DNA of 5,218 nucleotides from Candidatus Pacearchaeota archaeon (GCA_003694055.1 RFLC01000077.1:1-5218); one strand, 5' to 3'; shown: positions 1 through 4,671, numbered from the stretch's first letter. The notes: generated from the letters alone by a model not told the origin. Translations and numbers: made by a program.

Positions 1-48
1 AGCAATTGCTCTTTCGCGAAAGGCAACGGCACTATCCTTTAAACGCAT
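1..48 (-). CDS. Possible 5' end of a gene leaving the window (partial)
   Basis: An open minus-strand frame starts at ATG (position 48) and runs off the left edge, encoding MRLKDSAVAFRERAIA. The frame stays open upstream of the ATG to a TGA at about 98, and the intervening codons also read like protein (SLPLLHRIVAE), so a TTG at 78 or GTG at 57 could be the true start. Two TATA-like boxes at 110-129 would place transcription start near 88, leaving a short leader. No Shine-Dalgarno sequence is clear. Sixteen codons are too few to identify a family, and an overlapping plus-strand frame (2-172) is also open. This is a tentative call. Confidence 0.25.
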   Translation of the reverse strand, partial: MRLKDSAVAFRERAIA

Positions 49-108
49 CTCTGCCACTATGCGATGCAGCAGGGGCAAACTTAGACGCTCACGAATTCAA
101 AGAAGGAT

Positions 109-129
109 TGTATATACGAATGTATATAC
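109..129. promoter_or_regulatory. Tandem TATA-like palindrome repeat
   Basis: TGTATATAC occurs twice with a 12-base period (109-117 and 121-129), separated by GAA. Each unit contains the 8-bp palindrome GTATATAC. It can act as a TATA element on either strand. On the minus strand it lies upstream of the possible gene leaving the left edge; no plausible plus-strand gene follows. The regular spacing also resembles a double operator site. Function is inferred from sequence only. Confidence 0.35.
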
Positions 130-340
130 ACAAAATCATAATTTCGCGCCCATTCAGCAACGCAAGTGTTAGCTAAACTCATTTTCCTCTGCATGAATCC
201 TGCGTCGTGCGCAACCAGCAAGCCGCGCGCCTCCTTAGCTCCTCGCATCCAAGCATCACAAACTTATGCTCTTTCTCGCGCTACCCCTAACAACAACCCC
301 TCATTAAAAATCACTCCCAAAAGCACAACGCCAAAACAAA
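130..340. other. Intergenic stretch, no convincing gene
   Basis: I see no supported gene or structured RNA here. Downstream of the DUF475 stop on the minus strand there are short T-rich runs (within 301-340) that could serve as an archaeal U-tract terminator. A 55-codon minus-strand frame (81-248) exists but has no TATA box or ribosome binding site at the right distance, and it runs across the TATA-like repeats. Confidence 0.4.
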
Positions 341-1261
341 CTACTTGGCAAGCCTATCCATCTCATTCTTAGACTTAACAAAGAAATATCCAACAACCAT
401 GAAAGTCACTGCAGGAGATAACCAAACCGGGACATGGTATCCGAACGCATCAGCTATCATTATCACTCCAAGGAACATTATTGAATACATCGCGCCGTTC
501 TTAAGGTATTTGTATCTTTTTATCCTGCTAACCCCTTTTATTGTTAACTCCCGCACAACCAGCGCGCCAATTCCATTCCCAAGAACGATAAGCGGCACAC
601 TTAAGGTAAAAGCAAAAGCTCCAATCACTCCATCTATTGAAAATGTAGCATCAATAACTTCTAGATAAAATAGTTTGCTCATATCGCTCAAGTTTCCTCT
701 CTTTCCCATTAAGTCCTTTTCATACCTTTCAGCGTTTTGCTTGAATCCGTGCGTTATGAAAAAAGCTGTTGAACCTAAAACAGAACCGAAAGCCATCAAA
801 GGGTCCACTTTAAGAGAAAACCAAACCAATATGGAGAGGATTATTGATACCACAGAATAAAACCAAACCCATTGGCGATGAATAAATCTCTCGCCGATTA
901 AGCCGTACTCCTTCGGCTCCATGAAAAGCCAGTGAAAAAATAGGAAGATGAGAAAAGTTCCTCCCCCAATCAAAAGTATCGGAGCAGAACTCTCGATAGC
1001 TTCAACAACAGAAGGATTGCTGCTAAAAGTGGAAACTAAAGAGTTTATAGCTCCCATAGAAGGGTTCGTAGCCCAGACAATCATCCAAGGAAGCAACCCT
1101 CGCATTACAAAAACCGCGAATAAGATGCCCCAAATCAAAAACAACTTTCGGGATTGCTCCTTCATTGTCGCCAGAACATCTGCATTAATCACCGCATTGT
1201 CAATGCTACTGACAATCTCAAATAAACTCAACCCCAAAACAATCAAAATGATTTCAAACAT
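341..1261 (-). CDS. DUF475 family (TerC superfamily) integral membrane protein
   Basis: This 306-residue polytopic membrane protein has about eight or nine hydrophobic segments (roughly 2-19, 40-63, 92-114, 131-151, 155-172, 204-237, 258-273, 276-295). It carries the duplicated acidic motif typical of DUF475/TerC relatives: E15 and SSIDNAV (18-24) in the first half, and EVIDATFSIDG (201-211) in the second, placing Glu/Asp/Asn side chains inside the membrane. HWLFMEPKEYG (110-120) and the THGFK region (170-174) also fit DUF475. TerC relatives are linked to metal-ion (for example manganese) export and tellurite resistance. DUF475 itself has no settled function that I know of, so metal transport is inference. 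Length is normal for the family. The ATG at 1261 gives a complete first helix and lies 22-33 bases from an AT-rich box, which suggests a leaderless mRNA. It is transcribed alone; the next minus-strand gene ends 182 bases upstream. Confidence 0.88.
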   Translation of the reverse strand: MFEIILIVLGLSLFEIVSSIDNAVINADVLATMKEQSRKLFLIWGILFAVFVMRGLLPWMIVWATNPSMGAINSLVSTFSSNPSVVEAIESSAPILLIGGGTFLIFLFFHWLFMEPKEYGLIGERFIHRQWVWFYSVVSIILSILVWFSLKVDPLMAFGSVLGSTAFFITHGFKQNAERYEKDLMGKRGNLSDMSKLFYLEVIDATFSIDGVIGAFAFTLSVPLIVLGNGIGALVVRELTIKGVSRIKRYKYLKNGAMYSIMFLGVIMIADAFGYHVPVWLSPAVTFMVVGYFFVKSKNEMDRLAK

Positions 1262-1282
1262 TATTGAGCAAAAAAGTCAAGC

Positions 1283-1294
1283 TAAAATAAAAAA
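1283..1294 (-). promoter_or_regulatory. Probable TATA box for the DUF475 gene
   Basis: On the minus strand the sequence reads TTTTTTATTTTA, 33 to 22 bases before the ATG at 1261. That spacing puts transcription start at or next to the start codon. The match to the archaeal TATA consensus is weaker than for the other genes here. There is no Shine-Dalgarno sequence before the ATG, consistent with leaderless initiation. Confidence 0.45.
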
Positions 1295-1346
1295 TTTACT
1301 CTTATGCCTAGCACGCAACAAGCTCGAACTTAGCAGCTCCTGAAAA

Positions 1347-1369
1347 ATGTCTCGCGCGATGTCTCGCGC
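1347..1369. repeat. Short tandem direct repeat (11 bp, 12-bp period)
   Basis: ATGTCTCGCGC occurs at 1347-1357 and again at 1359-1369, in the gap between the DUF475 gene and the end of the DHH gene. It is GC-rich compared with its AT-rich surroundings and belongs to no recognised coding frame. It may be a local duplication. Confidence 0.5.
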
Positions 1370-1413
1370 TCCGGCATGAGAGATTTAGTCAACTTGTTAG
1401 GTTGGCAATCGAG

Positions 1414-1442
1414 TTGTGCGAAAAGCAATCCATTTTGCACAA
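1414..1442 (-). terminator. Possible transcription terminator of the DHH gene
   Basis: Directly after the TAG stop of the DHH gene the minus strand can form a 6-bp stem (TTGTGC with GCACAA) around a 17-base loop containing a TTTT run. The stem is short and the U-run is modest, so this is only suggestive. Archaeal termination often depends on U-tracts alone. Confidence 0.2.
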
Positions 1443-1443
1443 A

Positions 1444-2490
1444 CTACTCCTCCCTGGCATGAGAGTAATTCTCACCAATAACCTCCAAAACTTTCTTCTC
1501 TGCTTCCTCTAAACTTGCGTTCTCCAAAATAAACCCTGCGGCTGTTTTGTGCCCGCCGCCGCCCAGCGCTTTAGCGAAAAGCGAGACATCCACCTTTTCC
1601 TGCGAACGAAATGAACCCTTAACTTTTCCGCGCGCAATTTCTGTCAGAGTAAAAACAAACTCAAAGCCCTTTATCCCAACCAGAGCGTTAACGCCAAGAC
1701 GAACCTCTGCATCATTCAACCCGAGAGTTTTAACCTCCTCAAAAGCGCACGTTGAGTACGCAAATCTCTTCTCCTCGTTCACGCGAAGATTGTTAATCAG
1801 CAGCGCGTTAAACTTAGCGAGTTTCAATGGAATGCTGTTCCTCACCACACGCACAATCTTGTCATAGTACTCCGCGCCCATCTCCAACAAAAACGCCCCT
1901 TCTTTCAACGCTTTTTCCGCATGAGGCCAATAACTGAAAAAACCGCTGTCAGTGCATATGCCAAGCAACAGCGCGCTAGCCATCTCAGCACTTATGCGCT
2001 CACCGCGCGCTCGCAGCAAGGAGAGCAAAACTCCACAGCAAGCAGGTTCTTCCACATCCACATAATTCAAATCTCCGTAAAATGTATTTGTCAAATGATG
2101 ATCTATGTTCACAACCCGCACCCTCTCGCTCTTTTTCAAGTCACCTAAACTCCTATCGCTATCTCGTTTCCCAATCATCTCAAGCGATGCGGTGTCAAGA
2201 GCAAGCACAACGATATGCCCTTGCTTGTGAGTTGCAAGCGCTTCCTCAATCGCCTGCTCTATGCTTGGTCCAAACTCAACCTCCTCCGCAAACGCGCTTT
2301 CCGCAAGGTTCTCGGAAAGCAAATCATGACTCACAACCTTCACTGCAAGATTTTTCCCTTTAAAATAATGCTTCATCGCGACGCACGCACCTAGCGAATC
2401 TCCGTCAGGAGAAGAGTGCAAACTCATCACCACGCACTTCGCGTTATCAAACAAATCAAAAATCTCCTCTGCGCTAGAATTTGCGCTCAT
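1444..2490 (-). CDS. DHH/DHHA1 phosphoesterase, NrnA-like (nanoRNase / pAp phosphatase type)
   Basis: This 348-residue cytoplasmic protein belongs to the DHH phosphoesterase superfamily. The N-terminal DHH domain shows all four metal-binding motifs: HSSPDGDSLGA (25-35, with H25, D29, D31), LALDT (96-100, D99), NIDHH (128-132) and GICTDSG (177-183, D181). The C-terminal DHHA1 substrate-binding domain carries GSFRS (292-296) and the glycine-rich GGGGHKTAAGF (310-320). Such enzymes use two metal ions (usually manganese) to hydrolyse very short oligoribonucleotides to mononucleotides, and some dephosphorylate pAp or cleave cyclic dinucleotides. The order and roughly 340-residue size match NrnA-like proteins rather than the longer RecJ/GdpP proteins, as there is no extra CBS, PAS or OB domain. 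The exact substrate cannot be read from sequence. The ATG at 2490 is preceded by a TATA box at -29 to -21 and no Shine-Dalgarno sequence, so a leaderless single-gene transcript is likely. Confidence 0.92.
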   Translation of the reverse strand: MSANSSAEEIFDLFDNAKCVVMSLHSSPDGDSLGACVAMKHYFKGKNLAVKVVSHDLLSENLAESAFAEEVEFGPSIEQAIEEALATHKQGHIVVLALDTASLEMIGKRDSDRSLGDLKKSERVRVVNIDHHLTNTFYGDLNYVDVEEPACCGVLLSLLRARGERISAEMASALLLGICTDSGFFSYWPHAEKALKEGAFLLEMGAEYYDKIVRVVRNSIPLKLAKFNALLINNLRVNEEKRFAYSTCAFEEVKTLGLNDAEVRLGVNALVGIKGFEFVFTLTEIARGKVKGSFRSQEKVDVSLFAKALGGGGHKTAAGFILENASLEEAEKKVLEVIGENYSHAREE

Positions 2491-2510
2491 TTTCGTGCGA
2501 GAGCAAGCGA

Positions 2511-2519
2511 ATTTAAAAG
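2511..2519 (-). promoter_or_regulatory. TATA box for the DHH phosphoesterase gene
   Basis: On the minus strand CTTTTAAAT lies 29 to 21 bases upstream of the ATG at 2490. It is close to the archaeal consensus and at the spacing expected for a leaderless transcript. The upstream side (ACAATAAA) is A-rich, compatible with a BRE. Confidence 0.65.
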
Positions 2520-2607
2520 TTTATTGTTGCAAACTCGCTTGTTTTAAGCATAAGCCAAAATTATCTAAGAGCTCTTGCAGCAAGTCCAACGCAAAATCGC
2601 GATTCAT

Positions 2608-2642
2608 GTGACGTCCTCCCCGCACTAAAGCGCGGGGCCTCT
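2608..2642 (-). mobile_element. Orphan IS200/IS605 (tnpB-type) right-end hairpin
   Basis: On the minus strand the sequence is a near-perfect 8-bp hairpin, CCCCGCGC / GTGCGGGG with one G·U pair and a TTTA loop (2618-2637), followed by AGGACGTCAC. This arrangement (GC-rich stem, TTTA loop, then GAGGA-GTCA) is the form I recognise from the 3' end of tnpB genes in IS200/IS605-family elements, where the same segment ends the guide (omega) RNA scaffold. In such elements tnpB lies upstream, here towards higher coordinates, but 2643-3100 contains no TnpB motifs (no zinc-finger CxxC pairs, no RuvC residues). The call is therefore a solitary or remnant end. A 28-codon frame (2521-2607) begins immediately beyond it and is probably fortuitous. 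Family assignment rests on remembered motif shape, not on a search. Confidence 0.55.
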
Positions 2643-3008
2643 GTAAGCCGCGCAGTGTGTCTTGCCCCCTCATGTATTCTTTCGCTTGTTCAACTTGTAT
2701 AAATCCAAGACTTGAAGCAAACTTCCCCGGACTCCACAAATGTCCTCGTTGATACCTCAGTCTCGCCTTTTATGCCTTGGAAAGTACAGCCTAGCTGAAA
2801 TACCTTTCAACAACTGCAGTGTTTTTACCAGTGACAAATTTAGTTTTATCTCAACAACGCAATGCAACGCTAGAAAAGTGCCGTGTGTTGCTCTTCCTTG
2901 CGAAATGCGCACCGCCCTCGCCAATCAAAACCCACGTTTCTCTCAGCTCCGCCTCAGCAGAAAGATTTATTTAGAACAAGACCTTTGCAACTGCAATTTT
3001 AGTTCAGA
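2643..3008. other. Gene-poor region, probably decayed or non-coding
   Basis: No convincing gene is visible on either strand. A 112-codon plus-strand frame (2740-3078) has a cysteine- and serine-rich composition unlike its neighbours and runs through a terminator-like hairpin and a transposon-end remnant, so I do not call it. TATA-like boxes occur on the plus strand at 2698-2704 and 2964-2973, so some transcription is possible. A short PIN-like string (VLVDTSV) at 2742-2762 stops after twelve more codons. The region lies between two related hairpins and could be the scar of a lost mobile element. Confidence 0.4.
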
Positions 3009-3032
3009 GGGCAACCGCGTTGCTCGTTTTTT
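3009..3032 (+). terminator. Intrinsic-terminator-like hairpin with T6 tract
   Basis: GGGCAAC (3009-3015) pairs with GTTGCTC (3019-3025), giving a 7-bp stem with one G·U pair and a CGC loop. It is followed by G and six T residues (3027-3032). The structure resembles a stem plus U-tract terminator on the plus strand. No supported gene lies directly upstream, so what it terminates is unknown; it may belong to an unannotated short RNA or protect the tRNA from read-through. Confidence 0.35.
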
Positions 3033-3067
3033 ATGCAATTCAAAAAATAAAAACTTGCGCAATTCAT

Positions 3068-3087
3068 TCCCGCACTAAACTGTAGGG
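3068..3087 (-). repeat. Decayed second copy of the transposon-end hairpin
   Basis: The 11-mer CCCGCACTAAA (plus strand, 3069-3079) is repeated from 2619-2629 at an offset of exactly 450 bases. Aligning 2614-2637 with 3064-3087 gives 18 of 24 identical positions with no gap. The stem is now broken by two mismatches and two wobble pairs around the same TAAA loop. It lies in the same orientation as the intact hairpin, which suggests an older end of the same element type. Confidence 0.45.
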
Positions 3088-3133
3088 ATTTCTTGCGCGC
3101 GAATTAATAATGCAGCAAAAGGAGGAAAGCAAA

Positions 3134-3142
3134 TTTTAAATA
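3134..3142 (+). promoter_or_regulatory. TATA box for the tRNA-Ile gene
   Basis: TTTTAAATA lies 30 to 22 bases upstream of the first tRNA base, preceded by a purine-rich GGAGGAAAGCAAA that could act as a BRE. The spacing places transcription start at or just before the mature 5' end. The upstream purines should not be read as a Shine-Dalgarno sequence, because no coding start follows. Confidence 0.65.
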
Positions 3143-3163
3143 ACACTTCTTGCAAGCAATATT

Positions 3164-3282
3164 GATCCCGTAGCTCAGTTGGTTAGAGCGCTGGTCTTAT
3201 AAGGCGGCGCTTGCTTGTGCAAGCGTTTCTCTCTTCAGCCGAAGAGAGCCAGAGGTCCGGAGTTCGAATCTCCGCGGGATCA
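3164..3282 (+). tRNA. tRNA-Ile(UAU) with intron
   Basis: A complete cloverleaf can be drawn: acceptor GATCCCG (3164-3170) with CGGGATC (3275-3281), D-arm GCTC/GAGC with GG in the loop, anticodon stem CTGGT (3191-3195) with GCCAG (3248-3252), variable loop AGGTC, and T-arm CGGAG/CTCCG with loop TTCGAAT. The discriminator is A3282. U8, A14, G10, C48 and A58 are in place. The anticodon loop reads CTTATAA after removal of a 45-base intron, giving anticodon TAT (3198-3200), which reads isoleucine AUA. The mature tRNA is 74 nt and the 3' CCA is not encoded. Most archaea read AUA with an agmatidine-modified CAU tRNA, so a UAU anticodon is notable. The next base, 3283, is already the stop codon of the convergent gene. 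Confidence 0.93.
3202..3246 (+). other. tRNA intron (canonical 37/38 position, BHB-like)
   Basis: The intron is 45 nt. With cuts after A3201 and G3246, both junctions fall after the second base of 3-nt bulges (3200-3202 and 3245-3247). The central helix is C3196-G3244, T3197-A3243, T3198-A3242 plus an A3199·G3241 mismatch, and the inner helix is GGC (3203-3205) with GCC (3238-3240). This matches the bulge-helix-bulge substrate of the archaeal splicing endonuclease, with one imperfect pair. The intron also holds a perfect 7-bp hairpin (3208-3214 with 3219-3225). A competing 8-bp hairpin (3229-3236 with 3241-3248) would disrupt the splice motif. Confidence 0.8.
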
Positions 3283-4179
3283 TCAATGCTTTCTCCTTCT
3301 CCTGAACCTAAAAATCCCTCGCATCCATGTCAGCAGCAGCAACACTGCAAGAACAATTGTCGCGTAAAAATAAGGTGAGCGTTCTTTACTGCCTGATCCT
3401 CGCCTATTTAGAAAAGCATCTCTGTCAAACTCAACCTCTTTAGTTATCTTAAGCCTGTTATCAAGTTCGTCGTTGAAATAAATGCTCACATTAAAAGAGC
3501 TATCCCTTGGCAGCGCCTCAAACTTTGTCGTGGTGTCGTCGTGCGCGTCCAAACTCCCAACCACCTCTTTCCTCGCTCCTTTAACCTCAATCCCGCTCTG
3601 CTTTGGAATTTCCACAACCACTGCCTCTGCATCTCCCTCGCCAACATTAACAAGTTGCAAAGTAAGCAAGTTCGTTGAGTTATCAAAATCCTTGACGAAC
3701 ACATCAAAATCAATCGGGTTTGCCTCTATCGTGATATTAAATGTATGCAGCTGGGTTAGCAGTTCTCCCGGCTTGCCAAACGATAGCACTACATCCAGCT
3801 CGTTCTCGCCATCAAGTGCTGCCTTGTCAACGCGCAATTTGTAAGGCACAACTATCGCATTGCTGAAGTCCCTAACAAAATAGCCACTCTCAAACTTCTT
3901 CAATGCCTGCTCTCCTGGCTCAAGCGAGAACGGAAAACCCTCAACAAGGTTCACGCTCAAAGTCCCGCAACTTTTCTCCTCCAACCCGGTGATTTGAAAG
4001 ACAACCTTCACGTAATCGCCAGGAACAGCAGGATAAGGATCCTGGTTCAAAAGCGTTATCTCTGGCGCGCATGTGTTTCTCAAACCAACAGCCGCGTTCA
4101 CGCTCGCACTAGTTAGCAATGCAAGCCCAATCGCAACAATAGCGAACCCCACAAGCATAAAAATACCAAACTTCCTCAT
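3283..4179 (-). CDS. Signal-anchored extracytoplasmic beta-rich protein with C-terminal membrane anchor
   Basis: This 298-residue protein starts with a signal sequence or membrane anchor (MRK, then hydrophobic residues 6-24, small residues AxA-like near 28-30). A long exposed region (about 31-268) follows, rich in beta-prone stretches. It divides into two probable immunoglobulin-like modules: about 38-152, starting PEITLLNQDPYPAVPGDYV, and about 153-252, with LTLQLVNVGEGDAEAVVVEI. A second hydrophobic helix (270-288) and a basic tail RFRRRRKH end the protein, giving an outside-facing body and cytoplasmic tail. C37 and C71 could form a disulphide. The plan resembles archaeal COG1361/CARDB-like S-layer-associated proteins, a role in the cell envelope that I infer from architecture. 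Asn-x-Ser/Thr sequons (N148, N166, N230) could be glycosylated. The ATG at 4179 follows a TATA box by 22 bases. The TGA directly abuts the convergent tRNA. Confidence 0.8.
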   Translation of the reverse strand: MRKFGIFMLVGFAIVAIGLALLTSASVNAAVGLRNTCAPEITLLNQDPYPAVPGDYVKVVFQITGLEEKSCGTLSVNLVEGFPFSLEPGEQALKKFESGYFVRDFSNAIVVPYKLRVDKAALDGENELDVVLSFGKPGELLTQLHTFNITIEANPIDFDVFVKDFDNSTNLLTLQLVNVGEGDAEAVVVEIPKQSGIEVKGARKEVVGSLDAHDDTTTKFEALPRDSSFNVSIYFNDELDNRLKITKEVEFDRDAFLNRRGSGSKERSPYFYATIVLAVLLLLTWMRGIFRFRRRRKH

Positions 4180-4195
4180 CCTAAACCTTCACATT

Positions 4196-4213
4196 CTAGC
4201 TATTTAAAGCTAG
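4196..4213 (-). promoter_or_regulatory. TATA box inside a perfect inverted repeat (possible operator)
   Basis: On the minus strand TTTAAATA (4208-4201) lies 29 to 22 bases before the ATG of the envelope protein gene, the leaderless spacing. It sits within CTAGCT-ATTTAA-AGCTAG, a perfect 6-bp-arm inverted repeat (4196-4213) centred on the TATA box. AGCTAG recurs 22 bases further upstream (4230-4235) and AGCTA also occurs at 4221-4225. A dimeric regulator binding here would compete with TBP. The TATA call is firm; the operator is inference. Confidence 0.6.
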
Positions 4214-4377
4214 CGCACCAAGCTACACAAGCTAGCTCAGAAAAAATCAAGCAGTTGCCAAAAGCTCTCCACGCTTTCCATCTTCGTTTCACGCGCGAGA
4301 TTTAAACTGCTAACAAATTCTACCGATAGAAGCGTTCAATAAAATGCAACCATTAAAATAAAGTAACAACCGAAACA
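4214..4377. other. Divergent intergenic region, no gene seen
   Basis: This separates the minus-strand envelope gene from the plus-strand operon and holds upstream promoter sequence for both. It contains the extra AGCTA/AGCTAG copies, a widely spaced inverted repeat AGCAGTT (4250-4256) / AACTGCT (4305-4311), and a second TATA-like ATTTAAAC near 4300 with no gene start at the right distance. No RNA gene is apparent. Confidence 0.4.
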
Positions 4378-4387
4378 TTTATAAATA
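4378..4387 (+). promoter_or_regulatory. BRE/TATA promoter of the two-gene operon
   Basis: TTTATAAATA lies 29 to 20 bases upstream of the ATG at 4407, an excellent match to the archaeal TATA consensus. The preceding CCGAAACA is a good candidate BRE. The position predicts a transcript starting at or within a few bases of the start codon. Confidence 0.75.
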
Positions 4388-4406
4388 GTGCCTTTCAAGG
4401 AATTAC

Positions 4407-4670
4407 ATGACACTCAACTACCGACATTGCGTAAACCCAATATCGCGCAAGCTCTACAACCTAGCGCGGCGCATCTACGACGAAGCAAGAGAAAGAGATG
4501 GGGAAGGAAGAAAGAGGGCGCTAGAGCAAGTGGAGAAAATATTGGCGCGAGCAGATTTAATGGAAGACCTCGTGCTCAACACCCTCCCACCCCTAGTCAG
4601 AGAAATCACTCTAACAAACGCAGTAAGAGAGAATTATCTCATATCCCTGTACAATCCGTCGGAGAATTAA
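4407..4670 (+). CDS. Small charged helical protein of unknown function
   Basis: I do not recognise this 87-residue protein. It is soluble, strongly helical by composition and highly charged, with many Arg, Glu and Lys residues between 14 and 54 (RKLYNLARRIYDEARERDGE, then an EQVEKILARADLMEDL stretch). The pattern suits a two-helix hairpin or coiled coil. There is no signal sequence, membrane helix, Cys cluster or obvious DNA-binding motif. Three of its five isoleucines use ATA codons, so the UAU tRNA in this window would be needed. The ATG at 4407 is fixed by the TATA box at -29 to -20. The TAA stop is followed after one base by the start of the next gene, so the two are almost certainly cotranscribed and perhaps functionally paired. 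Confidence 0.75.
   Translation: MTLNYRHCVNPISRKLYNLARRIYDEARERDGEGRKRALEQVEKILARADLMEDLVLNTLPPLVREITLTNAVRENYLISLYNPSEN
4661..4664 (+). promoter_or_regulatory. Shine-Dalgarno site for the second operon gene
   Basis: GGAG lies seven bases before the ATG at 4672, inside the last codons of the preceding gene. This fixes the start of the downstream gene. It contrasts with the promoter-proximal genes of the window, none of which has a clear Shine-Dalgarno sequence, and suggests translational coupling. Confidence 0.7.
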
Positions 4671-4671
4671 A

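Noticed and set aside
1..22. Two adjacent perfect palindromes, AGCAATTGCT (1-10) and CTTTCGCGAAAG (11-22)
   Set aside because: Perfect palindromes of 10-12 bp are expected a few times by chance in a window of this size. These lie in a possible coding frame with no sign of a regulatory role.
81..248. 55-codon minus-strand open frame between the DUF475 gene and the left edge
   Set aside because: No TATA box 20-30 bases upstream, no Shine-Dalgarno sequence, and its C-terminal codons run over the tandem TATA-like repeats.
345..1343. Plus-strand open frames opposite the DUF475 gene (345-668, 675-860, 948-1343)
   Set aside because: They are antisense shadows of a well-supported membrane protein gene and have no promoter or protein-like motifs of their own.
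1373..1465. GGCATGAGAG present twice (1373-1382 and 1456-1465)
   Set aside because: The second copy encodes the end of the DHH protein (SHAR region). The repeat is only ten bases, with no further similarity between the flanks, so a duplication is not supported.
1547..2363. Plus-strand open frames opposite the DHH phosphoesterase gene
   Set aside because: They lie antisense to a gene with every catalytic motif intact, and have low-complexity Ser/Pro/Gln-rich translations.
2521..2739. 72-codon minus-strand open frame, including a 28-codon part from ATG 2607
   Set aside because: It is read straight through the transposon-end hairpin (giving LQRPRALVRGGRH), has no promoter or ribosome binding site at the right place, and ends just before the promoter of the DHH gene. 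Most likely fortuitous.
2742..2798. VLVDTSV string resembling the start of a PIN-domain (VapC-like) toxin
   Set aside because: The frame stops at 2796 after twelve further codons and has no start codon at its beginning. The following frames do not show the remaining acidic residues of a PIN domain. Seven residues may be coincidence.
2870..2990. Minus-strand purine-rich segment considered as a structural RNA (RNase P or similar)
   Set aside because: I could not find the conserved blocks of RNase P, SRP or H/ACA RNAs, and no extended helix emerges beyond short hairpins.
2740..3078. 112-codon plus-strand open frame
   Set aside because: Composition is rich in Cys, Ser and Asn and unlike the real genes nearby. 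It has no domain pattern and reads through a terminator-like hairpin and a decayed transposon-end repeat. The nearest TATA box is at an unsuitable distance for the leaderless pattern seen elsewhere.
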